The position numbers were made by a program, and so were the translations under genes. Shown one piece after another: positions 1-8,878 of a stretch of DNA of 64,000 nucleotides; within the stretch, counting starts at the first letter, position 1, and every line of letters starts with the position of its first letter. Under the pieces are notes generated by a model. The model was not told where the DNA came from, searched no databases, and was given only the letters and a program-made list of their open reading frames with translations. The DNA is from Oceanospirillaceae bacterium. Its GTDB lineage: Bacteria; Pseudomonadota; Gammaproteobacteria; Pseudomonadales; Balneatricaceae. Location of the stretch: assembly GCA_024640955.1 (NCBI GenBank), contig JAHEDZ010000010.1:1-64000 (forward strand), read 5' to 3'.

Positions 1-89
1 GGACACACACGTACAAGCGCCTCTGCGAGTCCAAGCGACTGGTTCAGGTGGCCCGGTTTGCCATCGCTGATGATCCAGATGTCTGCCAA
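1..89 (-). CDS. ELM1-family protein, N-terminal fragment cut by window edge
   Basis: The reverse strand reads LADIWIISDGKPGHLNQSLG and continues past the window edge. The DGKPGH-NQ segment is what I recall as the N-terminal signature of the mitochondrial-fission ELM1-like family, a putative nucleotide-sugar-binding group found in many proteobacteria. The most likely start is TTG at 89, preceded at good spacing by AGGATC; no in-frame ATG is near. It is divergent from ilvE, so the 90-286 interval carries both promoters. Only about 29 residues are visible, so the family call rests on one motif. Confidence 0.5.
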   Translation of the reverse strand, partial: MADIWIISDGKPGHLNQSLGLAEALVRVC

Positions 90-286
90 AAGTGATCCTG
101 CTTTTTGTTGTTTGAAACAGGATAAAGGATAAAGAAAAATCGGCGCTGAAGCAGCTAAAACCGGTTATTTGATGAAATTTCGATTCCATTTTTCTACCAG
201 TTGCATACAATTTGGCGATTAACTTTTAAGCAGTTCGTCGCATTGATACGCGATCTGTTCACAGAATCACTCAGAGTGAGTTTTAA

Positions 287-1282
287 ATGGCGGCTTTTGG
301 TTCCCTTTTCATGCCGGAGATGACCATCTCCTATTCCGACGGTGAGAGCTGGAGTGCAACTGAGATTGTACCGAGCGATAAGCTGACCCTGCATCCGGGT
401 GCGCACGTGCTGCACTATTCGAGCACCTGTTTCGAGGGCCTCAAGGCCTTCCGTCACGCGGATGGCTCGGTCAAAATTTTCCGCATGGATAAGAACATTG
501 ATCGCTTTGCGCAGAGCAGCCACTTACTGGGCCTGCCCGAGATAGACAAAGCTCAGACCCAAGAGATGATCGAAACCATCGTGCGTCGTTTCATCTCTGA
601 GGTACCTGAGCCTCCAGGCTCAATGTACATTCGCCCGACTCACGTAGGTACGGAACCGGCGATTGGTAAAGCGGCTGTACCTTCAATCACCTCGTGCCAG
701 TACATCCTGCTGTCACCCGTAGGTGACTACTTTGCCGGTGGCGATAAAGCGCTGCGCTTGCTGGTAGATGATCACGCGATGCGCTGCCCGCCACATATGG
801 GCATGATCAAGTCCGGCGGTAACTACGCAGCTGCGATGGGCCCTATTCTTAAGGCAAAAGCAGAAGTTCAGGCTGATCAGGTGCTCTTTTGCCCAAGCGG
901 TGATGTACAGGAGACAGGCGCTGCCAACTTCCTACTGATCGACGGCAACACCATCGTTACCAAGGCGTTGGATGAGAGCTTCCTGCACGGCGTCACTCGC
1001 GACTCTATTCTCACACTCGCGCGCGATATGGGCATGGACGTACAAGAGCGTGAACTGAGTGTTGAAGAACTATTCGAGCGCGCGGCTAAGCCAGGTTGTG
1101 AAGCAGCGCTGTCGGGCACTGCTGCTGTACTAGCACCGGTAGGCACACTGATCTACAACGGGGAAGAGTTCAACGTCGGCAACGGGGGCATCGGTGAAAC
1201 CACCCTCAAACTGCGCAGCGCACTAAACGATATCCAGTGGGGCAAGGCCGAAGATCGGCATGGCTGGCTGACTCACATGTAA
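287..1282 (+). CDS. ilvE: branched-chain amino-acid aminotransferase
   Basis: PLP enzyme of aminotransferase class IV that catalyses the reversible last step of valine, leucine and isoleucine synthesis, using glutamate as amino donor. The 331-residue length and the motifs YSSTCFEGLKAFR (about 44-56), MYIRPTHVG (about 113-121) and IKSGGNYAA, with the probable Schiff-base lysine at K175, fit the eukaryote-like BCAT subgroup rather than the shorter E. coli IlvE type. GVTRDSILTLARD near 235-247 is the usual C-terminal cofactor motif. The start at 287 follows GAGTGAG; ATG at 311 or 320 is possible. A terminator follows, so it looks monocistronic. ilvD, of the same pathway, lies about 15 kb away. 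Confidence 0.93.
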   Translation: MAAFGSLFMPEMTISYSDGESWSATEIVPSDKLTLHPGAHVLHYSSTCFEGLKAFRHADGSVKIFRMDKNIDRFAQSSHLLGLPEIDKAQTQEMIETIVRRFISEVPEPPGSMYIRPTHVGTEPAIGKAAVPSITSCQYILLSPVGDYFAGGDKALRLLVDDHAMRCPPHMGMIKSGGNYAAAMGPILKAKAEVQADQVLFCPSGDVQETGAANFLLIDGNTIVTKALDESFLHGVTRDSILTLARDMGMDVQERELSVEELFERAAKPGCEAALSGTAAVLAPVGTLIYNGEEFNVGNGGIGETTLKLRSALNDIQWGKAEDRHGWLTHM

Positions 1283-1300
1283 CTGAGCCCACCGCTCTCA

Positions 1301-1327
1301 AAAAAGCACCTTCAGGTGCTTTTTTTG
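1301..1327 (+). terminator. Rho-independent terminator between ilvE and glnE
   Basis: GCACC-TTCA-GGTGC stem-loop flanked by an A-run on the left and a run of seven T on the right. The A/T flanks make it able to end transcription from ilvE and also from glnE, which converges here. Confidence 0.85.
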
Positions 1328-1417
1328 TGTTCTAAGTACTCGGTGATTTCCTTCAGAGTGTCGGGCGTGCTGGAGGTTATATCGCTAGCGCGCTCTCTAA
1401 GTACAGGGTATTCGCTC

Positions 1418-4297
1418 TCAGGACGCGAAGATCTCACCCCAAATGCCGGTAACAACTCTTCGCATCTCAGCAATCTCAGCCTCTGAAACCAACCCCTTCT
1501 TCTCTTCCAGACTCTGCCGATGCCCAATAGATCGATAGGTCTTATAGCCCTCACGCAAAGCCTCTGCAGAGCGCTCACTCAAATACCCACTCGACTCAAG
1601 CGCATCGAGTATCCGAATATTATCGGTAAACTCATACAACCCAGTAGACTCAGCAGCATATCTGAGCACCAGATACTGCACACTGAACTCAATATCAACG
1701 ATACCCCCAGCATCCTGCTTCAGATCCACACCCTCAGTAGTCTCACCCGATCCCAAATGCTTGCGCATCTTTTCGCGCATATCGATAACCTCTTGGCGCA
1801 GTACTGCCGGGTCGCGGTTCTGACCCAGAATCTCTCCGCGTACAGCCATAAAGGCCTCTGCCAATCTCGCACTACCGGCAACCGTGCGAGCTCTTACCAG
1901 CGCTTGATGCTCCCAGGTCCAAGCCTCTTTGAGCTGATACTGTCTGAACGCTTCGAGGGACGTGACCAACAAGCCCGAGTTGCCAGACGGGCGCAAGCGC
2001 ATATCAACCTCATAGAGCTGCCCCGAAGGTGTGAAGGTGTTCAGAATATGAATGATACGCTGCCCCAGTCGGGTGAAGAATACAGTGTTCGCAATCTCCC
2101 GCGGTCCGCCGGCAGTGAACAGATCGCCGGGCAGGTCATGCAGGAAGACCAAATCCAGATCCGAGCCATATGAAAGCTCAATGCCGCCGAGCTTGCCATA
2201 ACCTACCACGACAAAGTCGAGCTCGGCGGCCTCACCCTGGGCGCGCTGCGGCGTGCCATATTTCGACTGCATTTCGCGCCAGGCGATCTCTAATACAGCC
2301 TGCAAAATCGCTTCTGCCAACCAAGTTAAGTAATCGCTCACTTTCATCAGAGGTAGTGCACCTGTGATATCCGCTGCCGCAACCCTCAAAATGTGAGCGT
2401 TGCGGAAATAGCGCAGCGCCTCCATCAGTTGTTCGATATCATCCTCAGGAATACGCAATAGATGCTGGCGCAATTCGATACCCAACTCCGCCGCTGCAGG
2501 CGGGTTAAACAGCGCCTGTGAATCGATCAATTCATCAAGCAGAACGGGCTGATTCGCCAACTTTTCCGCAAACCAGGGGCTGGCGCTACACAGACGCACC
2601 AACTGTTTCAGCGCACCGGGATTCTCACTGAGTAACACCAGATAGGCTGAACGACGCAGCACCGCCTGGATAAGTTGCAGTACCCGTTCAAGCGTCTGCT
2701 CCGGTTGTGGACAGTTCACTAACTCGTTAAGCAGCCGAGGTAGGAGTGCCAGCAAGCGCTCTTGACCAATACTCTGTAGCACCTGAGCCGTGCGCAGGTT
2801 TCGGAACTCAATCAGGGTTTTGCTCGCGCGCTCAACATCAGCAAAACCCACGCCACCCAAGTGTGCTTGCAGTGCATCAACGTCTTCGAAACCTTGATCC
2901 CAAAGCTGAGCCAGCTCCCGATCGGTTTCAATCGTCTCATCTGCGCCATACTCTTCAGCCGGCGAGATTACATCAGCAAAGTGCCGACTCACGCTCTCAC
3001 GCGCCCGAATTAACTGCTGCTCCAGGTCACTCCAACTCAGGCCACCCAGGTTCCACGCAATACGTTCGAGCGATAACTCATCTGTTGGCAGCTCTTGTGT
3101 CTGCTTATCGGCCAGTGCTTGAATTGCGTGCTCAACATTTCGAAGCAGCACATAGGCCTCTCGTAGCTCTGTCACAAGCGCTTCAGGGACACCCACCGCT
3201 TCAGGTAAAAGTGGCAAAATACTCATCAACTCGCGATGCTGCAGTTGCCGATCACGACCACCACGTATCAGCTGAAAAGCCTGAGCAATAAACTCGACTT
3301 CACGAATACCACCGGCACCCAATTTGATGTTGTTGTGCCGACCCTTAATACGGTTCTCGCGGCTGATCATCTGTTTCATATCGCGCAATGATTCAAAGGC
3401 GCTGTAGTCGATGTAGCGGCGATAAATAAACGGGGTAAGGGTCTTTAGAAGCTCCTCTCCGCCCTCCATATCACCGGCAACAATTCTCGCCTTAATCAGC
3501 GCATATCGCTCCCAGTCTCGACCCTGAGTCTGATAGTAGTGCTCCATTGCGCCAAAGCTGGCCACCAAAGGCCCTGAGGCACCAAAGGGTCTTAAACGCA
3601 TATCTACTCGGAACACAAAGCCATCGGCCGTCTGAGTATCAAGCACCTTGATCAGGCGTTTACCGAGGCGATTAAAGAATTCAGCGTTTTCCAGAGAGCG
3701 TCGCCCACCTTGAGTCTCACCGTGCTCTGCGAAGGAGAAGATCAGATCAATATCAGAGGAGAGGTTGAGCTCTTGAGCGCCATGTTTGCCCATACCGATT
3801 ACAACCAAACGCTGCTCGACTCCCTCGTCATCGACAGGAGTTCCGAAATCGCGCTTCAGATCTTCATGCAGCCATTGAAGGGCCTGATCACAACAGGCAT
3901 CAGCAAGGTCGGAAAGAGCCCGAGTAGTTTCCTGCAAATCAGCCAAACGGTTCAGATCACGCCAAATAATGCGCAACATTTCGCGCTGGCGAAGTCTACG
4001 TAGCGCATGCATCAACGCCTCTTCAGACTCTATACCCTCCAATGCCGCACGAACGCGTTCAGCCATCTGGCCTGCGCGATAGGGGTCTGCGGCAGAAGAG
4101 AGAGTCTCGCTCAATAGCTCAGGGTGTCGGACGATTTGATCACGCACATAGTCTGAACCAATTAAAACGCGGTGCAGCTGTTGTGACTGCTCCTCTGTAA
4201 GACTAACCCCTTCTAGGCTGCCAGCTACGCGATCTAGCTGCTGTTCCAATAGCTGCTCTAATGATGGCTCTAGTTTACGTGAAGCTTCCTGTTGCAT
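1418..4297 (-). CDS. glnE: bifunctional glutamine synthetase adenylyltransferase/deadenylase
   Basis: Cytoplasmic enzyme that adds AMP to glutamine synthetase when nitrogen is plentiful and removes it when nitrogen is scarce, controlled by PII. Two nucleotidyltransferase domains are visible, each with the G-G-S-D-D signature: GMGKHGAQELNLSSDIDLIF near residue 185 (deadenylylase half) and GYGKLGGIELSYGSDLDLVF near residue 700 (adenylylase half), each followed by a helical GlnE/PII-linked region. The track starts at a TTG (4336), but ATG 4297 (MQQEASRKLEP) has CGGAG six bases upstream, giving 959 residues, close to the family norm. It is divergent from the sigma-54-type aap operon, which fits a nitrogen-control neighbourhood. 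Confidence 0.95.
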   Translation of the reverse strand: MQQEASRKLEPSLEQLLEQQLDRVAGSLEGVSLTEEQSQQLHRVLIGSDYVRDQIVRHPELLSETLSSAADPYRAGQMAERVRAALEGIESEEALMHALRRLRQREMLRIIWRDLNRLADLQETTRALSDLADACCDQALQWLHEDLKRDFGTPVDDEGVEQRLVVIGMGKHGAQELNLSSDIDLIFSFAEHGETQGGRRSLENAEFFNRLGKRLIKVLDTQTADGFVFRVDMRLRPFGASGPLVASFGAMEHYYQTQGRDWERYALIKARIVAGDMEGGEELLKTLTPFIYRRYIDYSAFESLRDMKQMISRENRIKGRHNNIKLGAGGIREVEFIAQAFQLIRGGRDRQLQHRELMSILPLLPEAVGVPEALVTELREAYVLLRNVEHAIQALADKQTQELPTDELSLERIAWNLGGLSWSDLEQQLIRARESVSRHFADVISPAEEYGADETIETDRELAQLWDQGFEDVDALQAHLGGVGFADVERASKTLIEFRNLRTAQVLQSIGQERLLALLPRLLNELVNCPQPEQTLERVLQLIQAVLRRSAYLVLLSENPGALKQLVRLCSASPWFAEKLANQPVLLDELIDSQALFNPPAAAELGIELRQHLLRIPEDDIEQLMEALRYFRNAHILRVAAADITGALPLMKVSDYLTWLAEAILQAVLEIAWREMQSKYGTPQRAQGEAAELDFVVVGYGKLGGIELSYGSDLDLVFLHDLPGDLFTAGGPREIANTVFFTRLGQRIIHILNTFTPSGQLYEVDMRLRPSGNSGLLVTSLEAFRQYQLKEAWTWEHQALVRARTVAGSARLAEAFMAVRGEILGQNRDPAVLRQEVIDMREKMRKHLGSGETTEGVDLKQDAGGIVDIEFSVQYLVLRYAAESTGLYEFTDNIRILDALESSGYLSERSAEALREGYKTYRSIGHRQSLEEKKGLVSEAEIAEMRRVVTGIWGEIFAS

Positions 4298-4417
4298 TGC
4301 ATCTCCGAAAATTGGTCTATCCTGCCTGTCACGCAAAGATTTTCTGATTTAACTGATTGGACTGACCATTGCTTTGTTAGGTGTATTAGCACATTAGCAG
4401 TGCAACCCATTTCAAAT

Positions 4418-4434
4418 TGCATGATTTAGGTGCA
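4418..4434 (+). promoter_or_regulatory. NtrC-like enhancer site upstream of aapJ
   Basis: TGCATGATTTAGGTGCA has the 17-base spacing of the NtrC consensus TGCACY-N5-RGTGCA. The right half GGTGCA is exact and the left half keeps TGCA. It sits about 200 bp upstream of the predicted sigma-54 start point, a normal enhancer distance. The rest of the 359-bp gap between glnE and aapJ holds a perfect inverted repeat TTGCG-CTGA-CGCAA at 4486-4499 and no credible gene. Confidence 0.5.
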
Positions 4435-4596
4435 TATGAGCATTGACCTTAGCATTAGATTAGAACAATCTACGCCTACTAGTCCTTGCGCTGACGCAAT
4501 AAATTCGCAGGTGCGATTGATCGAAAGGCCAGAGCTGGCGTAAAGCCTCGGCAGTACAGCGTCTCTAAACATCATTCGCGGTTAAATTTGCAGCCT

Positions 4597-4612
4597 TGGC
4601 ACACTAGTTGCT
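4597..4612 (+). promoter_or_regulatory. sigma-54 (-24/-12) promoter of aapJQMP
   Basis: TGGCACACTAGTTGCT matches the sigma-54 consensus TGGCACGNNNNTTGCW at every fixed position except one (A for G after TGGCAC). GG and GC have the obligatory spacing. It lies 45 bp before the aapJ start codon, on the right strand, which fits RpoN/NtrC control of an amino-acid transporter. Confidence 0.8.
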
Positions 4613-4656
4613 GACTTACTACAACAAGAAACATCTCAATTTAGAGGAAATGATAA

Positions 4657-5679
4657 ATGGCTAAGAAAGCACTTTTCACCGCAACAACACTCGCTACTGC
4701 CCTGGTAGCTTCTGCAACAACCGTTCAGGCGGCAACTCTCGATGACGTCAAAGCACGTGGCACACTCACTTGTGGTGTCTCTACGGGCCTGGCTGGCTTC
4801 TCTGAGAAAGACGCTAACGGTAACTGGAGCGGTCTAGACGTTGACGTATGTCGCGCTGTAGCAGCTGCGGTACTCGGTGGTGCTGACAAAGTTCAGTACA
4901 AGCCACTGACTGCAAAAGAGCGTTTCACTGCACTGGCTTCAGGTGAGATCGACATGCTGTCGCGTAACACGACCTGGACTCACACCCGTGATACTTCACT
5001 GGGTATCAACTTTGCCGGTACGAACTACTATGACGGCGCGTCTTTCATGATTATGAAAGATCTGGGCGTCTCTTCTGCAACCGAACTGGACGGTGCAAAC
5101 GCATGTATCCAGGCTGGTACCTCAACTGAGCTGGCGATTGCTGACTACTTCCGTGAAAACGGCATGTCTTACAAAGCGGTAACGTTCGATACCTCTGACC
5201 AGACTCGTCAGGGCTTTGAATCGGGACGTTGTGACTTCCTGACTTCAGACGGCTCACAGCTGGCTGCACTGCGTATCGGTCTGGCAAACCCAGGCAACGC
5301 AATCATCCTGCCAGAGGTTATCTCTAAAGAGCCACTGGGCCCAGTTGTTCGTCAGGGTGACGATCAATGGTTCAACATCGTTAAGTGGTCTTTGAACGCG
5401 ATGATCGAAGCCGAAGAGCAGGGCGTTACTTCAATGAACGCTGGCGATATGATGAAGAACGGCAACCCAGCTAACAAGCGCCTCCTCGGTGCTGAAGGTG
5501 AACTGGGTGCTAACCTCGGTCTGGACGCTGAGTGGGCTTACCGCATCGTAACTCAGGTAGGTAACTACGCTGAGTCATTCGAGCGTAACGTCGGTATGGG
5601 CTCTCCGCTGAAGCTGGAGCGTGGTCTGAACGCTTCTTGGCGTGACGGCGGTATCCTGTACGCACCAGCAATGCGCTAA
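4657..5679 (+). CDS. aapJ: general L-amino-acid ABC transporter, periplasmic binding protein
   Basis: Periplasmic receptor delivering L-amino acids to AapQM. The first 25 residues form a Sec signal peptide ending VQA, followed by TLDDVKARGTLTCGVSTGLAGFS, the typical mature start of the AapJ/BztA group of family-3 solute-binding proteins; later the WSGLDVDVCRAVAAAV segment is the ligand-domain motif. Length 340 matches the group. AGAGGA sits just before the ATG. First gene of aapJQMP; a hairpin directly after it probably raises its expression over the membrane genes. Which amino acids it binds cannot be read from sequence. Confidence 0.93.
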   Translation: MAKKALFTATTLATALVASATTVQAATLDDVKARGTLTCGVSTGLAGFSEKDANGNWSGLDVDVCRAVAAAVLGGADKVQYKPLTAKERFTALASGEIDMLSRNTTWTHTRDTSLGINFAGTNYYDGASFMIMKDLGVSSATELDGANACIQAGTSTELAIADYFRENGMSYKAVTFDTSDQTRQGFESGRCDFLTSDGSQLAALRIGLANPGNAIILPEVISKEPLGPVVRQGDDQWFNIVKWSLNAMIEAEEQGVTSMNAGDMMKNGNPANKRLLGAEGELGANLGLDAEWAYRIVTQVGNYAESFERNVGMGSPLKLERGLNASWRDGGILYAPAMR

Positions 5680-5695
5680 TCCAGCCTTGCTATCG

Positions 5696-5718
5696 AGAGG
5701 GGCGCAAGCCCCTCTTTT
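5696..5718 (+). terminator. Intercistronic stem-loop after aapJ
   Basis: AGAGGGGC-GCAA-GCCCCTCT, an 8-bp perfect stem with a GCAA tetraloop, followed by TTTG. It lies between the binding-protein gene and the permease genes, where partial termination or 3'-end protection commonly gives excess binding protein. Confidence 0.7.
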
Positions 5719-5752
5719 GTACCTGTTTTTTACGATTTTTCAGGTCACGTGA

Positions 5753-6970
5753 ATGTTCAAACAGAAAACCATTGAAGAGGCCAAAGCGTCTGCGCGACGC
5801 TCGAGTGGAAACTCGTCGGCTGCCTTCTACAACAACCCCAACGTACGAGCGATCTTCTACCAGATTCTATTGGTATTCGGGTTGGGCTACTTTTTCTACT
5901 CCATCATCAGCAATGTTCTGGCCAATATGGAAGCGACCGGTATCAAAACCGGTTTCAGTTTTTTAGGCGCTTCTGCAGGCTATGACGTATTGATGACGTT
6001 GATCTCCTTCGAATCAACCGACACCTACGGCAAGATCTTCATAGTTGGCTTCCTAAATACCTTACTGGTATCTGCCATCGGTATCGTCTTTGCCACGATT
6101 CTTGGCTTTATCTTTGGTGTAGCGGCCTTCTCCCAGAACTTACTGATCCGCAAAGCGGCGCTGGTTTACGTTGAGATATTCCGCAACATCCCGCTGTTGC
6201 TGCAGGTATTCTTCTGGTACTTCGCCGTGCTATCTGCACTGCCAGGCGCCCGTCAGAGCCTGAGCCTTGGCGAAGCAATTTTTCTGAACGTACGCGGTCT
6301 CTATCTGCCCAAAATGGTTGGCAGTGATCTCTTCTGGGTCGCCGAGGCTGCGCTGGGCCTTGCCATTGTTGGCATCTTCGTGCTGCGCCGTTGGGCGAAG
6401 ACACGTCAGGATGAGACAGGCCAGCAGTTCCCCGTACTGAATACCTCGATTGCGATGGTAATCGGCTTGCCGCTTCTAGCGCTGATTGTGACCGGATTCC
6501 CATTTACTATGGAGTATCCAGCACTCAAGGGCTTCAACTACTTCGGTGGTATTACTGTTATCCCTGAGCTAATGGCTCTGGCTATCGCGCTATCGGTCTA
6601 CACTGGCGCATTTATCGCCGAGGCCGTGCGCGCAGGTGTACAAGCGATCCCTCATGGCCAGACTGAAGCTGCACGCAGTATCGGCTTGAAAGAGAAGAAG
6701 ATCATGCAACTGATCATTGTCCCTCAGGCGATGCGTGTGATCGTGCCACTACTCAACTCTGAGTATCAGTCGCTAGTTAAAAACTCGACACTGGCCGCTG
6801 CGATCGGTTACCCCGATCTATTTAACGTCTTTGTCGGAACTGCACTGAACCAGACCGGCCAGGCCATTGAGACCATATTTATGACGATCATTGTCTACTT
6901 CGTCGTGAACATGGTGATCTCGTTCCTAATGAACCGTTTCAACAACGCTGTTGCGTTGGTATCTCGCTGA
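5753..6970 (+). CDS. aapQ: general L-amino-acid ABC transporter permease, subunit 1
   Basis: Inner-membrane permease of the HisMQ/GlnP type that pairs with AapM. Multiple hydrophobic segments are visible (starts about residues 36, 100, 175, 236, 264 and 375). The cytoplasmic EAA loop, EAARSIGLKEKKIMQLIIVPQ, near residue 303 contacts AapP. At 405 residues it is longer than the usual 220-residue GlnP permeases, as expected for the Aap/Bzt family with its large N-terminal extension. Second gene of aapJQMP, ending ten bases before aapM. Confidence 0.93.
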   Translation: MFKQKTIEEAKASARRSSGNSSAAFYNNPNVRAIFYQILLVFGLGYFFYSIISNVLANMEATGIKTGFSFLGASAGYDVLMTLISFESTDTYGKIFIVGFLNTLLVSAIGIVFATILGFIFGVAAFSQNLLIRKAALVYVEIFRNIPLLLQVFFWYFAVLSALPGARQSLSLGEAIFLNVRGLYLPKMVGSDLFWVAEAALGLAIVGIFVLRRWAKTRQDETGQQFPVLNTSIAMVIGLPLLALIVTGFPFTMEYPALKGFNYFGGITVIPELMALAIALSVYTGAFIAEAVRAGVQAIPHGQTEAARSIGLKEKKIMQLIIVPQAMRVIVPLLNSEYQSLVKNSTLAAAIGYPDLFNVFVGTALNQTGQAIETIFMTIIVYFVVNMVISFLMNRFNNAVALVSR

Positions 6971-6980
6971 GGAGGCTGTG

Positions 6981-8099
6981 ATGAAACCGTCGGGACCCAT
7001 TGACACGTTTCAACCCATTGCAGATCGTCCAGCTCCGGTACAGACGGTCGGCCCTGTTGCATGGATGCGTGAGAATCTTTTCTCGGGTATTGGCAACAGT
7101 CTCGTAACACTGGGGATCATCGCATTCCTGGTTTACTACATCCCGCCTATCCTAGACTGGGCGTTCTTCTCCGCTAACTGGAGCGGCACCACAGAAGATG
7201 CCTGTGTTAAAGATGGCGCCTGCTGGGTGTTCATTAATGCCTGGTCTTATCAGTTCTTCTACGGCACATACCCGCTTGAAGAGGTGTGGCGCATCAACTT
7301 GATGCTCGTGCTGCTGCTGATCGTGATCGCGATGTCGTTCACGCTGCCTAAGCACTACCGCATGAAAGCCTCTATCGCTGCGTGGTTGGCACTGCCGCTA
7401 GTCGGTATGGCCATACTCTACGGAGGCTGGGGTGGCCTTGAAGTAGTCAGCACTGATCTCTGGGGTGGCTTTACGCTTAACGTCTTTATGGCGGCCGCGA
7501 GTATTATTGTCGCTTTCCCGTTCAGCTTCCTGTGGGCGCTGGGCCGACGTTCGCAAATGCCATTTATCCGTTCGGTATCGGTGATCTTTATCGAGTTCTT
7601 CCGTGGCGTGCCTGTGCTGTCGCTCTTCTTTATGGGCTCGGTGATGCTGCCGCTCTTCTTTGCTGAAGGGACCAACGTCGACAAGCTGATTCGAGTCTGG
7701 CTTGTACTGATCTTCTTTATGTCGGGCTACATGGCCGAGGTGTTCCGCGGCGGCTTCGCTGCCGTACCATCAGGCCAGTATGAAGCAGCAGACTCAGTTG
7801 GCTTAAGCTACTGGCAGAAGATCCTGCTGATTATCCTTCCACAGGTGATCAAGATTTCCATGCCAAACATTTTGGCGACCTTCGTCATGCTGTTTAAGAA
7901 CACTACCTTCTTGCTGATCATCGGTATCCCTGAAGTGGTGCAGACCCTACAAACAGCACTGGCTAACTCATACTGGCTAGGTGGCCACGCGCTTGAAGGC
8001 TACCTGTTCGTATTCCTCGTGTTCTGGGCCAGCTGTTTTGGTATGTCCGTACTATCGCGCCGAATCGAACGCACATTGAATACAGATAAGAGAGATTAA
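6981..8099 (+). CDS. aapM: general L-amino-acid ABC transporter permease, subunit 2
   Basis: Second inner-membrane permease of the AapJQMP importer. The EAA loop [21 protein letters not shown] lies near residue 267. The track begins at 6951 inside aapQ, but ATG 6981 is preceded by GAGGAGG, giving [10 protein letters not shown] and 372 residues. A cysteine-containing loop ([12 protein letters not shown], about 62-73) faces the periplasm in related proteins. It ends two bases before aapP starts, so the genes are translationally close. Confidence 0.93.
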   Translation: MKPSGPIDTFQPIADRPAPVQTVGPVAWMRENLFSGIGNSLVTLGIIAFLVYYIPPILDWAFFSANWSGTTEDACVKDGACWVFINAWSYQFFYGTYPLEEVWRINLMLVLLLIVIAMSFTLPKHYRMKASIAAWLALPLVGMAILYGGWGGLEVVSTDLWGGFTLNVFMAAASIIVAFPFSFLWALGRRSQMPFIRSVSVIFIEFFRGVPVLSLFFMGSVMLPLFFAEGTNVDKLIRVWLVLIFFMSGYMAEVFRGGFAAVPSGQYEAADSVGLSYWQKILLIILPQVIKISMPNILATFVMLFKNTTFLLIIGIPEVVQTLQTALANSYWLGGHALEGYLFVFLVFWASCFGMSVLSRRIERTLNTDKRD

Positions 8100-8101
8100 C
8101 T

Positions 8102-8866
8102 ATGACTGCAGTTAAATCTTCCGCAGAAGCTCAAGACATCATCGTTATTGAGAACCTGAACAAGTGGTACGGCAACTTCCACGTACTTAAAGATATCAAC
8201 CTGCGCGTGAAAAAGGGTGAGCGGATCGTTATCTGTGGCCCTTCCGGCTCAGGTAAATCGACCACCATCCGCTGTATCAACCGCCTAGAGGAGTTCCAAG
8301 AGGGCTCATTGCGTGTTGACGGTGTTGAGATGATCGATGACGTGAAGAACATCGAAACGATTCGTAAAGACGTGGGTATGGTGTTTCAGCACTTTAACCT
8401 CTTCCCGCATCTGACAATTCTGGAGAATCTGACGCTGGGGCCTATTTGGGTGCAGAAGAAGCCCAAATCAGAAGCCGAAGAGATTGCGATGAAGTACCTT
8501 GAGCGCGTTAAGATCCCTGATCAGGCACTCAAGTACCCGGGCCAGCTCTCCGGTGGTCAGCAGCAGCGTGTAGCAATCGCCCGCTCGCTCTGTATGAACC
8601 CCAACATCATGCTGTTTGATGAGCCTACATCAGCACTTGATCCTGAGATGATCAAAGAGGTGCTCGACGTTATGGTCGAGCTGGCTGAAGAGGGTATGAC
8701 CATGCTCTGTGTAACCCACGAGATGGGCTTCGCGAAGAAGGTCGCCGACCGCGTAATCTTCATGGATGGCGGCCAGATCGTGGAGGAGAACAACCCTGAG
8801 GAGTTCTTCAACAACCCACAGAATGAGCGTACTCAGCTGTTCCTTAGCCAGATCCTCGGTCACTAA
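8102..8866 (+). CDS. aapP: general L-amino-acid ABC transporter ATP-binding protein
   Basis: ATPase subunit driving amino-acid import. Canonical motifs: Walker [10 protein letters not shown] (about 46-54), Q-loop in [11 protein letters not shown], signature LSGGQQQR (about 149), Walker [14 protein letters not shown] (about 168-180) and switch histidine in CVTHEMG. Length 254 is standard for the GlnQ/AapP group. Last gene of the operon; only 12 bp separate its stop from the converging asparaginase stop, and its terminator appears to lie inside that gene. Confidence 0.95.
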   Translation: MTAVKSSAEAQDIIVIENLNKWYGNFHVLKDINLRVKKGERIVICGPSGSGKSTTIRCINRLEEFQEGSLRVDGVEMIDDVKNIETIRKDVGMVFQHFNLFPHLTILENLTLGPIWVQKKPKSEAEEIAMKYLERVKIPDQALKYPGQLSGGQQQRVAIARSLCMNPNIMLFDEPTSALDPEMIKEVLDVMVELAEEGMTMLCVTHEMGFAKKVADRVIFMDGGQIVEENNPEEFFNNPQNERTQLFLSQILGH

Positions 8867-8878
8867 GCCGCAAAACAG

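Noticed and set aside
1312-1578. 88-residue minus-strand ORF running past the glnE stop
   Set aside because: Mostly overlaps glnE in another frame; only the last 35 residues lie outside it, with no start codon or ribosome site there, and it crosses the terminator.
1520-2173. 217-residue ORF antisense to glnE
   Set aside because: glnE is intact and conserved over this stretch; the antisense frame has no recognisable motif.
4298-4336. Track start of glnE
   Set aside because: TTG start without a ribosome site; ATG 4297 has CGGAG at good spacing.
5741-5756. TCACGTGA core before aapQ as a third parS site
   Set aside because: Only about 9 of 16 bases match parS and the flanks are wrong; likely chance.
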